Of a DNA stretch of 64,000 nt, positions 16,401-23,913 are shown piece after piece. The stretch is taken from assembly GCA_019637395.1 (NCBI GenBank), contig JAHBVR010000003.1:1-64000 (forward strand). Direction: 5' to 3'. Origin of the DNA: Vulcanimicrobiota bacterium (GTDB taxonomy: Bacteria; Vulcanimicrobiota; Xenobia; Xenobiales; JADMJV01). Each line of letters begins with the position of its first letter. Position 1 is the first letter of the stretch. The notes below the pieces were generated by a model. It saw only the letters and a list, made by a program, of their open reading frames with translations, was not told the DNA's origin and did not search any database. Made by a program: the position numbers and the translations under genes.

Positions 16401-17962
16401 AGTTTCTGGACAGCACTTTCCGGCTGCTCGACAAAGCCGCCGGCATCACCGACCACGCCGCCTACAACTACGACCGCGCCTATCTGCTTACCGCCAAAGA
16501 CGAACTGGCCCAGGTCCACAACATTCTTATCGAGGGCCAGACCAACCTGGATGCGATTACCAGCGGCGAAGCCACCCTCCAGAGGCGCCAGGCCGAAGCC
16601 GAGCAGGGTTTAAAAGACCTGACCAACCGTATCGCCGGCACCGACAAGAATTCCCAGGCCGTCTACGTGCGCGCCAAGGCCAAGAAATTGCTCCAAGAGG
16701 TCCAGGCCGAACTTGAAAAATCCAAACCGGTGGTCTTCCAAAAACCGGCCAGCCCTTACGAAGCGCTGAACTTCCTGGCCTCGGTCGAGTCGCTCAGAAC
16801 CAAGGTGGAAAACACCATCGCCTTCGACCACCAGGCCTACGACGCGGCCAACGCGGCCATCGCCCAGGCCAGGTCGCTCATTCAAACGGCCGACGCCGAA
16901 GTCGACAAAGCCGCCCGCACCAACTGGTCACAATCGATTTCCGGCTACGGCACGGTCTCCAACGCCGTCAACTCCAGCGACCTCAACCCGGCTCGCCGCA
17001 CCGTCGACGAAGCCCGCGGCCAGACGCAAAAAGCCGAAGGCGAACTCGGCCCCCAAAAATATGAAGAAGCCAAATCAGCCGCCGAAACGGCTCAGGCCAG
17101 CGCCCAAAAGGCCCGCCAGCAAGCGGCTCAAGTGGTCAGCGCCGCTCAGGCCGTCTTCAACCAGATGGTGGCCGGTGGCGAAGCCATCGCCGCGGCCGGC
17201 CGCGAAGTCGACCAGGCCCAGCGCCAATTGGACGACTGCGCCCGCCAGAGCTGGAGCCAGTACGTCAACGGCTTCGGCCAGGTCCAGCACAGCGTCAGCT
17301 CGTCTGACCTGTCGCGTGCCCGCAGCATTCTGGATGACGCTCGCAGCAACATCTCCTCGGCTAAATCCCAGATGAATTCCAACCAGTTCGACAGCGCCAA
17401 GTCGACCGCCAGGCGGGCCGAACAACGCGCTGGCGAAGCCGTTTCCGAAGGCCGCCGAGCTGTCGAAGCCGAGCATCAGATCTTCTTGCGCAAGGTTCGC
17501 GAGGCTCAAGAATGCGCCCAGGCCAAGCAACTGATCGAGCGGGCCGAATCGGATATTCGCAGCGCCGAGTCGGCTATATCCAACGCCTCGCGCCAATCCT
17601 GGAGCAAGAGTGTATCAGGCTACGGCACCGTCTCTCACTCGGTTTCATCCAGTGATCTGAGCAGCGCCAACAGCTATCTGTCCAGCGCCCGCAGCGACCT
17701 GTCCCAGGCCCGCAGTTACCTCAGCTCAAGCAGCTACAGTTCCTCGCAGAGCGAAGCCCGCGACGCCTCGAGCAATGCCGACCGGGCCGAAAGCGAAGCG
17801 CGCCGCGCCGTCGACCGGGCTCACGACGAATTCGAGCGCAAAGTACGCCAGGCGGAAGCCTCCGTGCCCAAACCCCCCAGCGGCGGTGGCGGAGGTGGGG
17901 GCGGCACCGGCGGTGGTGGCATTGGTGGCGGCGGCTCCGGTTCCACCGGCGGCGGTTGGTAG
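13460..17962 (+). CDS. Giant TPM-like coiled-coil membrane protein
   Basis: The chain is 1500 residues from the ATG at 13460, which has AGGAGAG just upstream; an open frame before it lacks such a site. Residues 1-65 are disordered and 66-90 form a hydrophobic segment ending in AQTAQAQ. Residues about 100-235 resemble a TPM domain (IYVVGNPQYQGQNLDLKQFQ, YIVLIGQSDNV). A coiled coil spans 270-450, and LKLYGSAALGVSLIATALIL crosses the membrane near 461-480. Long helical regions then run to 1470. Three repeats with a W-S, G-[YF]-G and SSDL core lie at about 1150-1470. The end is a Gly/Ser-rich tail with a final Trp, as in TPM (YgcG-like) proteins. Function is unknown; an envelope-spanning structural role is a guess. 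Confidence 0.85.
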   Translation: MSTINKTNNLQNLSPLRPQTQPAQTEAPKDPGDGWVGGVGARDDKPAIPQSQTQAAEGHKSTSHHTALKIALGTLGVAGALVGMAQTAQAQVLATPSGAPRSLTDQVRDTRPVFAGSVNDVVNKFTAGRQIYVVGNPQYQGQNLDLKQFQDVFAKHPNAYIVLIGQSDNVKADDYALSRGIANSEQFKSVGDQETGQPNGQVYMVYFKVTDQKFIQQTGKDRAIYMRSEQLLDDAGVGENNFVDRETLEPRTLMQTYVSAIQSGQSVPQAFAQVLDKVDAGQAAFVKSTVRGAQQAVDQAGSRLSDVQKTVRDFQKKHGEKGSLGKPDVQAWQARLQTAKDQLKARDYGAAGETARALITSLSNYETQLSQFNQAPAQAQEISRQISALELEVQKLPNNGQAQQARENLQSAKNSLAAYQAKHDANELGFQPELDAARSAVGEVQHHIDASRSSEAAIKNLKLYGSAALGVSLIATALILNYKARGRRKESEKELDEALAALADRSKELIKVMNEADVAQIAGFTGTTQKLAKELLGNTAEALALLGGGDKIIDEARDLIKGNSFGSRLKNMFLKGNFDKAVELLTDKDAKMPFELADSKKIELEKGSRAEAWREHLLSTVVSKAGEESFVQMLDKLQSLTTGNAKTTQVLLKESREVGAYLDGVKDKNHAMQGQSEALQKAGEEDKFFTAPSVTSRITPFVDGLIEKGHQVKTTDPFRAREEFGEVSERMIADGHNIIDIGTFGRNHTMPLLAKADEALHPHEIVTNWAHLRKEELSIALDREGEKTIEQETEKTVAQIKQDLQALESRVETVVQLDDKRWNLAKPQINDADQAIKTAREGLCSALKAAGVFKDGKPEQVLREPDRDPSAPLYEAQQNYDAIKPLLDKGNVDQPPTHLKAVGTLTRQASDLVKDSRAAFEGYPGDSGERRNRHLNITNSIPNKYQPSLNRIQETYTEAAQKSVVREVSSNLSSKVGTVSEFLDSTFRLLDKAAGITDHAAYNYDRAYLLTAKDELAQVHNILIEGQTNLDAITSGEATLQRRQAEAEQGLKDLTNRIAGTDKNSQAVYVRAKAKKLLQEVQAELEKSKPVVFQKPASPYEALNFLASVESLRTKVENTIAFDHQAYDAANAAIAQARSLIQTADAEVDKAARTNWSQSISGYGTVSNAVNSSDLNPARRTVDEARGQTQKAEGELGPQKYEEAKSAAETAQASAQKARQQAAQVVSAAQAVFNQMVAGGEAIAAAGREVDQAQRQLDDCARQSWSQYVNGFGQVQHSVSSSDLSRARSILDDARSNISSAKSQMNSNQFDSAKSTARRAEQRAGEAVSEGRRAVEAEHQIFLRKVREAQECAQAKQLIERAESDIRSAESAISNASRQSWSKSVSGYGTVSHSVSSSDLSSANSYLSSARSDLSQARSYLSSSSYSSSQSEARDASSNADRAESEARRAVDRAHDEFERKVRQAEASVPKPPSGGGGGGGGTGGGGIGGGGSGSTGGGW
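16911..17850 (+). repeat. Three coding repeats of about 110 residues
   Basis: Within the giant protein, units begin near 16,914, 17,240 and 17,588. Each has an A/S-R-x-x-W-S core, then G-[YF]-G-x-V, a Ser-rich SSDL and an AR-containing helix. Units two and three are most alike (QSWSQYVNGFGQVQHSVSSS versus QSWSKSVSGYGTVSHSVSSS). The spacing is roughly 325 to 350 bases. Confidence 0.8.
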
Positions 17963-18027
17963 CAGACGAGCGAACCCGTCAGAGGTTGTCAGGAAACTCC
18001 TCGACAAATCTGCTAGCCTCGCCAGAG

Positions 18028-18507
18028 GTGAGACATTCGCAAGCCATCGTCCAGGTCGTAGACGTGCCCTTGCTGATCCCTGCCCAAAAGGCGGCGACTA
18101 CGGAAATCTGCCCCCAATGCGGAGGACCCGCCGAAGTGGATCTGTTCTGGTCCACTTCTCCGGGTTGTCCCGGGCTTAAAGTCCTGAAGAAGCAGACCTG
18201 TTGCGGAGGCCGCCGGGGGCGCCACTCTCGCTTTCGCGCGCAACCCCTCAAGCGTTGCCCGGTGAAGGTGGAAATCGTGGAGAGCCAGCCGATTTGCTCG
18301 GCGGTCCCATTGCCTCCCGAACTGGAAATCCCGTTTGACCCCAGCCAACTGGATGCCGCCATTGCTCTGCTGGCTCGACTGGATGAAGCGGAATGTGCCC
18401 AACTGTTGCGGGCGGCCCGGCTTACCCGCCAGTTGCGCGAACGAAAAGCGACGCTGAAATCAAAGCTGACGGTGGGGGCGGATCACGGAGCAACCGATAG
18501 GTTATAG
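18028..18507 (+). CDS. Small hypothetical protein with zinc-ribbon-like cysteines
   Basis: The GTG at 18028 is the first plausible start after the giant gene; the frame is open upstream but overlaps that gene's end. The 159 residues contain ICPQCGGP, then CPGL, then QTCCGG and RCP, which could bind zinc. The C-terminal half is a charged helix (DPSQLDAAIALLARLDEAEC and following). I do not recognise a family. The last third has a convincing protein-like composition, but the start has no clear ribosome site, so the gene call is moderate. Confidence 0.5.
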   Translation: MRHSQAIVQVVDVPLLIPAQKAATTEICPQCGGPAEVDLFWSTSPGCPGLKVLKKQTCCGGRRGRHSRFRAQPLKRCPVKVEIVESQPICSAVPLPPELEIPFDPSQLDAAIALLARLDEAECAQLLRAARLTRQLRERKATLKSKLTVGADHGATDRL

Positions 18508-18563
18508 TGACCGGCTGAAGCAGGTGACAAGCTGGGACTTCAACCGTCCGACCGTACACAAAA

Positions 18564-18583
18564 GAAGCCCCTTCCGGGGCTTC
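18564..18583 (-). terminator. Hairpin with terminator features on the minus strand
   Basis: GAAGCCCC, loop TTCC, GGGGCTTC form a perfect 8-base-pair stem. On the minus strand the stem is followed by TTTTGTG, a short U-tract; on the plus strand the following bases are G-rich. No minus-strand gene was found just to its right, so the direction is puzzling; it may still slow plus-strand transcription. Confidence 0.5.
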
Positions 18584-18730
18584 GTGGGTGGCAGGCAGGC
18601 CTGGAGAAGCGAGAACGTCACCCTTGTTCCCGGGACGTTTGCGCCGAGTCTGGAAATCCCCGGTAGCTCAAACGCCTGCTGCTTCGTGGCTCAACCTCTT
18701 GGTTACACTCACACCATACCAATAACAAGA

Positions 18731-18759
18731 AGTGTGCATGTTACACGGCAGTGTACACT
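18731..18759. promoter_or_regulatory. Inverted-repeat cluster upstream of the methyltransferase gene
   Basis: AGTGTACACT at 18750-18759 is a perfect palindrome. Just before it, AGTGT and ACAC recur around GCATGTT at 18731-18746, so related half-sites are spaced over 29 bases. They lie 64 bases before the methyltransferase start. This could be an operator for a dimeric regulator; no matching regulator gene is known here. Confidence 0.35.
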
Positions 18760-18822
18760 CGGTCAGGCTCCGGCTTTGAAACGCAAGCAGGTGCCCCAAA
18801 GCGGAAACCCAAAGGTTGGCTG

Positions 18823-19578
18823 ATGGATCCGCGCCTGGCCCGAGAATACAAGGATCACGAAGAGAAGCACTGGTGGTTTCGCGTGCGCGAGCAAATCATC
18901 ATGCGCAGCCTGTGCTCCAAGTTGAGCCGTAGCCAGGGATTGCGCATCCTGGATGTCGGTTCGGGCGGGGGCGGCACCAGTCGCGCCCTGGCCGCCCTGG
19001 GCCAGGTCACCTGCGTAGAACCCTCGCCCGAACTTTACGAAGCGCTGCGTCAGACTTCTCCCTCCCCGGTGGTGCACGGCTCCATTTTGGAGCTGCCCTT
19101 CGCCGAGGGTGAATTCGACCTGGTGTGCGCTTTTGACGTGGTGGAACACGTGGACCGGGATGAGCAGGCCGCCGCCGAACTGGCCCGGGTCTGCAAGAAA
19201 GGGGGAATGGTGGCCGTCACCGTGCCCGCCTTCCTATCGCTCTGGAGCCATCACGACGAAGTCAATCATCACTTTCGCCGCTACCGCTCGGGCCAGCTAC
19301 AACGACTCTTCTGCCCACCTTTGCGATTGCGCTACTCGACCTACTTCAACACTCTGCTCTTCGCCCCCATCTGGCTCTTCCGCCGGCTTTCCGGGCTCTT
19401 CCCCAAGCACGCTCACAGCCAGAACTCGGGCAGCGACTTCTCGGCCCTCCCCCACCCATTGGTCAGCGCCTTTTTCTACCAGCTCTTCGCGCTGGAACTA
19501 TACTGGCTGCCGCGCCATTCCTTCCCGTTCGGGGTTTCGCTGTTACAGCTCTACGCAAAATCCGAGGAGTCTCTTTAG
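18823..19578 (+). CDS. SAM-dependent methyltransferase, class I
   Basis: The ATG at 18823 begins MDPRLAREYKDHEEKHWWF, a common start for this group. Motif I is ILDVGSGGGG, the acidic loop VEPSP, and motif post II lies in LVCAFDVVEHVDRD. These form the SAM-binding Rossmann fold over residues 35-160. The rest, with aromatic residues and two hydrophobic stretches near 170-190 and 220-240, may touch the membrane. In glycan clusters such enzymes are often found with polyprenyl-linked sugar genes. The methyl acceptor is unknown. It ends 19 bases before the NUDIX gene. Confidence 0.85.
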   Translation: MDPRLAREYKDHEEKHWWFRVREQIIMRSLCSKLSRSQGLRILDVGSGGGGTSRALAALGQVTCVEPSPELYEALRQTSPSPVVHGSILELPFAEGEFDLVCAFDVVEHVDRDEQAAAELARVCKKGGMVAVTVPAFLSLWSHHDEVNHHFRRYRSGQLQRLFCPPLRLRYSTYFNTLLFAPIWLFRRLSGLFPKHAHSQNSGSDFSALPHPLVSAFFYQLFALELYWLPRHSFPFGVSLLQLYAKSEESL

Positions 19579-19597
19579 CGATCGCGAACGCGCCTGC

Positions 19598-20128
19598 GTG
19601 CCCAGCCAGGAACCCGTCGTCGCTGCCCGCCAGATCGTCTACAGCAATCGTTGGGTCACCCTCGTTCGCAAGGATATTCAGACCGGCACGCGGACCGAGG
19701 ACTACTACACTCTGCAGGTTCCCGACTATGTGGCCATCGTAGCCGTCACACCGGACGGCCGCCTTCCGCTGGTGCGCCAATACCGTCCCGCCGTGGAGGG
19801 CTACACGCTGGAGCTGCCGGCCGGCACGCTGGAACCCGGCGAGACTCCCCTGGAATGCTGCCGCCGCGAACTATGGGAAGAAGTGGGTCTGAAAGCCCGC
19901 CATATCCGCGAGGTCGGCAGTTACCTGCCCGATACCGGGCGGCTGGGCAATCGCCAATATATCTTCCACGTTCAAACCGAAGAACCGAGGCTGGAATTTG
20001 TGCGAGAACAGGGGATCGAAGTGAGCTATCATACCTTGGAGGAACTGGAGCACCTGATCCAGACACGGCAATTGGACCACCTCCTGCACGTCTCGGCGGT
20101 CTACCTGGCGGGGGTGCTCGGTGCGTAA
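19598..20128 (+). CDS. NUDIX hydrolase, ADP-ribose pyrophosphatase-like
   Basis: The NUDIX box reads GTLEPGETPLECC then RRELWEEVGL, matching Gx5Ex7REUxEExGU. Upstream, VPDYVAIVAVTPDGRLPLVR and QYRPAVEGYTLELPAG are typical of ADP-sugar pyrophosphatases. The GTG at 19598 is the likely start because the open frame further left lies in the methyltransferase gene. The 176-residue product probably hydrolyses an ADP- or nucleotide-sugar in the cytoplasm. It overlaps the next gene by 8 bases, so it belongs to the same run. Confidence 0.88.
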   Translation: MPSQEPVVAARQIVYSNRWVTLVRKDIQTGTRTEDYYTLQVPDYVAIVAVTPDGRLPLVRQYRPAVEGYTLELPAGTLEPGETPLECCRRELWEEVGLKARHIREVGSYLPDTGRLGNRQYIFHVQTEEPRLEFVREQGIEVSYHTLEELEHLIQTRQLDHLLHVSAVYLAGVLGA

Positions 20129-21326
20129 CGAAACCATTTCCATCGTGGGGGGCTGCGGCCACGTGGGGCTTCCTCTAGGCATCGTGACGGCGGAAGCCGG
20201 CTACCGAACCTATCTATATGATTTGAATCCCAGCCTGGTTCGCCTGGTGAACCACAAGCAAATGCCGCACCTTGAAGAGGAAGGCCCGGAGCGTCTCGCG
20301 GCTGTGATTGACTCCGGGGAGCTGTCGGCCACCACCGACCCCACCGTGCTGCGCGATAGCAGCTTGATTCTCATTACCATCGGAACGCCGGTGGATGAGC
20401 ACCTGAACCCGCGCCTGCAGGATCTGATCGTGGCTCTACAAGGCTTGCGAGAGTTCTTGCATTCGCCGGAGCAACTGGTCGTTTTCCGTTCCACCATCGC
20501 GCCCGGAACGCTCCGCGTGATTGGCGACCAGTTACAGGAGTGGGGTTGCCCGGTTCGGGTCGCCTATTGTCCGGAACGCATTGTCCAGGGCAAAGCGCTC
20601 ACGGAACTCAAAGGTTTGCCGCAGTTGGTTTCGGGCCTGGACGCCACGGCCGTGGCGCGCGTGAAGGCGCTTTTCCTGGCCCTGACCGACGCCGAACCGA
20701 TCGTGCTCGAACCGATGGAAGCCGAACTGGCCAAGCTTTTTTGCAACGCCTGGCGCTACATCAATTTCGCCATCAGCAATCAATTCTATCAGATCGCCGA
20801 AGAAGCCGGAGCGAATTTTGGCCGTATTCACGAGGCCGCCGTCTCCAACTACCCACGGATGAAAGAGTTTGCTCGGGCCGGACTCACGGCCGGCCCCTGC
20901 CTGCTGAAAGACACCATGCAGTTGGCCTCGTTCAGCCGTAACACTTTCTTCCTGGGACATAGCGCCATGTTGGTCAACGAAGGGCTGCCCGCTTTCCTGC
21001 TGAATCAGTTACGGACCGCCCTGGGCGGCACGCTGCGTGGCAAAACCATCGGACTGCTGGGCATGGCCTTCAAGCCGGATAACGATGACACGCGCGAATC
21101 GCTCTCCTTCAAAATCCGCAAGCTTTTGCTCAATCAGGGGGCTCAGGTCTTATGCCACGACCCCTTTGTGCAGCACGAATATTTTCCGCATATTCGCTTC
21201 GTCGGCCTGGACGAAGCCATGGCCACCGATGGGGTAGTCATCGGCGTCCCCCACAGCCTCTATCGGCATTTGAAATTCGCCCCCGAACAAGTCTGCATCG
21301 ACGTCTGGAACTCCGTTAAACCGTGA
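20121..21326 (+). CDS. UDP-sugar dehydrogenase (UDP-ManNAc/GlcNAc dehydrogenase-like)
   Basis: A 401-residue UDP-glucose/GDP-mannose dehydrogenase family member that oxidises C6 of a UDP-sugar to a uronic acid in two NAD-dependent steps. The nucleotide fold is VGGCGHVGLPLG, the active Cys is in GPCLLKDTMQ, and the C-terminal domain starts at IGLLGMAFKPDNDDTRES. The early Gly-rich motif and the GPCLLKD form are closer to the WecC-like branch than to plain UDP-glucose dehydrogenase. The exact substrate is inference. It overlaps the NUDIX gene and the epimerase gene at its two ends. Confidence 0.85.
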   Translation: MRNETISIVGGCGHVGLPLGIVTAEAGYRTYLYDLNPSLVRLVNHKQMPHLEEEGPERLAAVIDSGELSATTDPTVLRDSSLILITIGTPVDEHLNPRLQDLIVALQGLREFLHSPEQLVVFRSTIAPGTLRVIGDQLQEWGCPVRVAYCPERIVQGKALTELKGLPQLVSGLDATAVARVKALFLALTDAEPIVLEPMEAELAKLFCNAWRYINFAISNQFYQIAEEAGANFGRIHEAAVSNYPRMKEFARAGLTAGPCLLKDTMQLASFSRNTFFLGHSAMLVNEGLPAFLLNQLRTALGGTLRGKTIGLLGMAFKPDNDDTRESLSFKIRKLLLNQGAQVLCHDPFVQHEYFPHIRFVGLDEAMATDGVVIGVPHSLYRHLKFAPEQVCIDVWNSVKP

Positions 21327-22261
21327 ATTATCTGGTTACGGGCGGCACCGGGTTTATCGGCTCGGCAGTGGTGCGCATGCTGCTTAAACAGGGACATTCG
21401 GTGCGTGTGCTCGATGACAATTCGCGCGGCGCCCTGCGGCGTCTGCAAGATGTTGCGGGTGATATCGAGTTTATGGAGCGGGATATCCGAGATGGAGCCG
21501 GGGTGGAGGAGGCTTGCCGGAGAGTGGACGCGGTTTGCCACCTGGCCTACATCAACGGCACCGAGTATTTCTACAGCCAACCGGCTCTGGTGCTGGAAGT
21601 CGGCGTCAAAGGGATGCTCAATGTGCTCGACGGCTGTCGTAAGGCGGGGGTGGGAGAACTCCACCTCATGTCGAGTTCCGAAGTTTACCAGACCCCTCCG
21701 CTCATCCCCACGCCCGAGACGGTTCCCCTGGTTGTGCCCGACCCTCTGGAGGCGCGCTACTCTTACGGCGGAGGCAAAATCATCTCGGAACTGCTGGCCA
21801 TCAATTACGGGCGCCAGGATTTCTCCCGGGTCACCATCGTCAGACCTCACAACGTGTTTGGCCCCGACATGGGCTTTCAGCACGTGATTCCCCAATTTGT
21901 CCAGCGCATGCGAGCCTCTGACGAACCCGTCTTTCCCATCCAGGGTTCGGGCCAGGAAACCCGCTCCTTTATCGAAATCGAGGATTTCGCCGAGGGTATG
22001 CGGATCGTTCTGGAGCGCGGTGAACATCTGCAGATCTATCACCTGGGCAATGACCAGGAAACCAGCGTGGCCGAAGTCGCCCGGTTGGTAGCGAATAGCC
22101 TGAACCGCGAGATTGAGATTCAGCCGGGCAGCCTGCTGCCCGGCAGCACCCTGAGACGTTGCCCGGACATCAGCAAAATGCGCGCGCTGGGTTTCCAGCC
22201 CCGTATCCCGCTGGCGGACGGCATCGATCGTTATGTCAAATGGTATATGATGAGAGCTTGA
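21323..22261 (+). CDS. NAD-dependent sugar epimerase/dehydratase
   Basis: The Rossmann motif is VTGGTGFIGSAVV and the catalytic pair is YSYGGGK. SSSEVYQT carries the conserved Ser. This is an extended short-chain sugar epimerase or dehydratase of 312 residues. The GTG start overlaps the stop of the upstream dehydrogenase as GTGA, so both are likely coupled. Working on the same UDP-sugar as the dehydrogenase is the simplest reading. The 3' end overlaps the opposite-strand GT2 gene by 26 bases. Confidence 0.85.
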   Translation: MNYLVTGGTGFIGSAVVRMLLKQGHSVRVLDDNSRGALRRLQDVAGDIEFMERDIRDGAGVEEACRRVDAVCHLAYINGTEYFYSQPALVLEVGVKGMLNVLDGCRKAGVGELHLMSSSEVYQTPPLIPTPETVPLVVPDPLEARYSYGGGKIISELLAINYGRQDFSRVTIVRPHNVFGPDMGFQHVIPQFVQRMRASDEPVFPIQGSGQETRSFIEIEDFAEGMRIVLERGEHLQIYHLGNDQETSVAEVARLVANSLNREIEIQPGSLLPGSTLRRCPDISKMRALGFQPRIPLADGIDRYVKWYMMRA

Positions 22262-22976
22262 CCGTTTCCGGCCCCCGGCGCAAATAAGTGGTGGCGAAGG
22301 CGTAGAAAAACCACTTCAGGTAAGCCGGCAGCCAGCCTACCACCTGAAACCGGCTTTGCCCGTGCTTGCGTTCGTACCAGCGAGCCGGTACCTCTCCGAC
22401 GCGCCAACCCAGCCGATGCGCTTTGACCAGCAGCTCGATGCTGTAGACGAATCCCTTGGTGGACTCGACTGGGATGGACCGCACCACTCGCCTCGAAAAC
22501 AGCCTGAAACCGCTGGTGGAATCGTGGCTGGGCACGCGGGCCAGGTGATATAGCAGAAAGGAAGCAGTGCGCACCAGCACCGCCTTGAGCAGCGGGCAGC
22601 CCTCCATGCAGCCGCCCGGAAGAAAGCGGCTGGCTGTTACGATCTCGCAGCCCTGGCGGCATTTTTCCACCATTTCATCGAGGATGGGCGCGTTGAAATC
22701 GTCATCGGCCGGCATCACCACGATGGCCTTGGATTCGGCCGCGGCGAAGCCGGTCAACACGGCTCCCTGAGCTCCTTTTCCCTGGTTCTTGATGAGTACG
22801 ATGTTCAATGGAGAAAAATCGTGCCGCTTCAAAGCCTCCAGAGTGGTGTCGGTCTCGAAATCATAGCCGATCAGCACGCGGCACGGCGTCTTTACGTGCT
22901 CGCGCAAGGAATTGAGGGTGGGCACGATGTTGTCGCCTTCGTTGTAGACCGGGATGATAATATCGAGTTCGCTCAT
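22236..22976 (-). CDS. GT2 glycosyltransferase, polyprenol-phosphate type
   Basis: A 246-residue family 2 transferase with the start at MSELDIIIPVYNEGDNIVP. The nucleotide-binding and metal motifs are VMPADDDF (DxD-like) and SRFLPGG. STSGFRLFSR and KGFVYSIELLVKAHR are typical of DPM1-like enzymes that load a sugar on polyprenyl phosphate. No C-terminal membrane helices follow, apart from a weak hydrophobic patch. Only one base separates it from the upstream oxidoreductase gene, forming a run with that gene and the C-methyltransferase. The donor sugar is unknown. Confidence 0.85.
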   Translation of the reverse strand: MSELDIIIPVYNEGDNIVPTLNSLREHVKTPCRVLIGYDFETDTTLEALKRHDFSPLNIVLIKNQGKGAQGAVLTGFAAAESKAIVVMPADDDFNAPILDEMVEKCRQGCEIVTASRFLPGGCMEGCPLLKAVLVRTASFLLYHLARVPSHDSTSGFRLFSRRVVRSIPVESTKGFVYSIELLVKAHRLGWRVGEVPARWYERKHGQSRFQVVGWLPAYLKWFFYAFATTYLRRGPETVKLSSYTI

Positions 22977-22977
22977 A

Positions 22978-23913
22978 TTACAGCTCCTGCCAGCCCGGCC
23001 GGGCGGCTGCTTCCAGTAAATGCTGCACGCGCAGCCCGTGCTCCAGATTTGGTAATTGCTCGTCACTCTCCCCGGTGCGTACACACTGCAGCAGGCGGCC
23101 AGTCAAATGGGCGACCGGGGGAATACGGCCGTCACCGCTGCCCGGCTCGTCCGCAAATAAACAGACGGGCGCCTCTCCGCGGGCTTCGAGTTCCAGTTGA
23201 AAGCCACGAGCGAAATCCCCGCTATTGTTGCTGAGCAACAACCGGCCCTGCTGGCCGTACACCTCTAAGCGGTGACCGGACCCATGATAGCTATCAGCAG
23301 AAAAGGAGGCTGCCGCGTGCATTCCGTTAGCGAACTGGAGCAATAGATCCGCGCCCGCTCCGCCGCGAGCCTGGGAGCAAAGCCGGGCCGCCCTGCCAAA
23401 GAGCCACTCCAAATAATGGAGGGTGTGAGAAGCGAAGTTGAAAAGAGCTCCACCTCCTCGTTCCGGCGAAACCTTCCAGTTACCGGACTCCGGCTGACGA
23501 AAGGCGCGACTCTCCAGGAACCAGGTCAGGTGAGCATGCGTCAACAGCCCCAGCCTGGGCAGCGCCTCCCGGGCCGCTTTCCAGGCGGGCAGGGCGGGAA
23601 ACAGAAAATCCACTCCGTGCCATGCGCCAGCCTGCCGAACCGCCGCCAGAGCCTCTTCCGCCCCGCTCAAATTCCCGGCAACCGGCTTCTCGCAGAAAAC
23701 ATGCTTGCCGGCCGCGGCCGCCTGGCAGATCAGCGCCGGCTGCTCCAACGGAGGCACGCTCAGAGAAAGAATCCGGATGCGCTCGTCCCCCAGCATGGCC
23801 GCCCAGTCGCTTCTTCCGCCGACCGCCAGTACCTTGACCTCTGAATGGCTGCGCCAGGCCGGCAGATGGACGTTCTGTCCGTAGCCACGTCCGACAATCC
23901 CGACCCCGAGCAC
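22978..23913 (-). CDS. Gfo/Idh/MocA family oxidoreductase
   Basis: The 311-residue chain starts at a GTG with VGIVGRGYGQNVHLPAW, the NAD(P)-binding fold, and has CEKPVAGNLS, the conserved EKP lysine. The C-terminal alpha/beta domain contains GGGALFNFASHTLHYLEWL, with the conserved HxxxxL pattern of the family. Such enzymes reduce or oxidise sugar nucleotides, often at C3. Its start touches the end of the C-methyltransferase gene. A 3-keto-sugar reductase is likely, but the substrate is open. Confidence 0.85.
   Translation of the reverse strand: MLGVGIVGRGYGQNVHLPAWRSHSEVKVLAVGGRSDWAAMLGDERIRILSLSVPPLEQPALICQAAAAGKHVFCEKPVAGNLSGAEEALAAVRQAGAWHGVDFLFPALPAWKAAREALPRLGLLTHAHLTWFLESRAFRQPESGNWKVSPERGGGALFNFASHTLHYLEWLFGRAARLCSQARGGAGADLLLQFANGMHAAASFSADSYHGSGHRLEVYGQQGRLLLSNNSGDFARGFQLELEARGEAPVCLFADEPGSGDGRIPPVAHLTGRLLQCVRTGESDEQLPNLEHGLRVQHLLEAAARPGWQEL

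Larger units (their letters stand above)
18508..18822. other. 315-base region without a gene
   Basis: No convincing coding frame was found between the small zinc-ribbon-like gene and the methyltransferase. The stretch holds a GC-rich hairpin near its left end and an inverted-repeat cluster near its right end, both listed separately. It probably serves as the leader of the glycan genes that start at 18,823. Confidence 0.6.

Noticed and set aside
16911-17850. CRISPR-like repeats
   Set aside because: The repeats are in frame, about 110 codons long and diverged at the DNA level; no short identical repeats with spacers exist.
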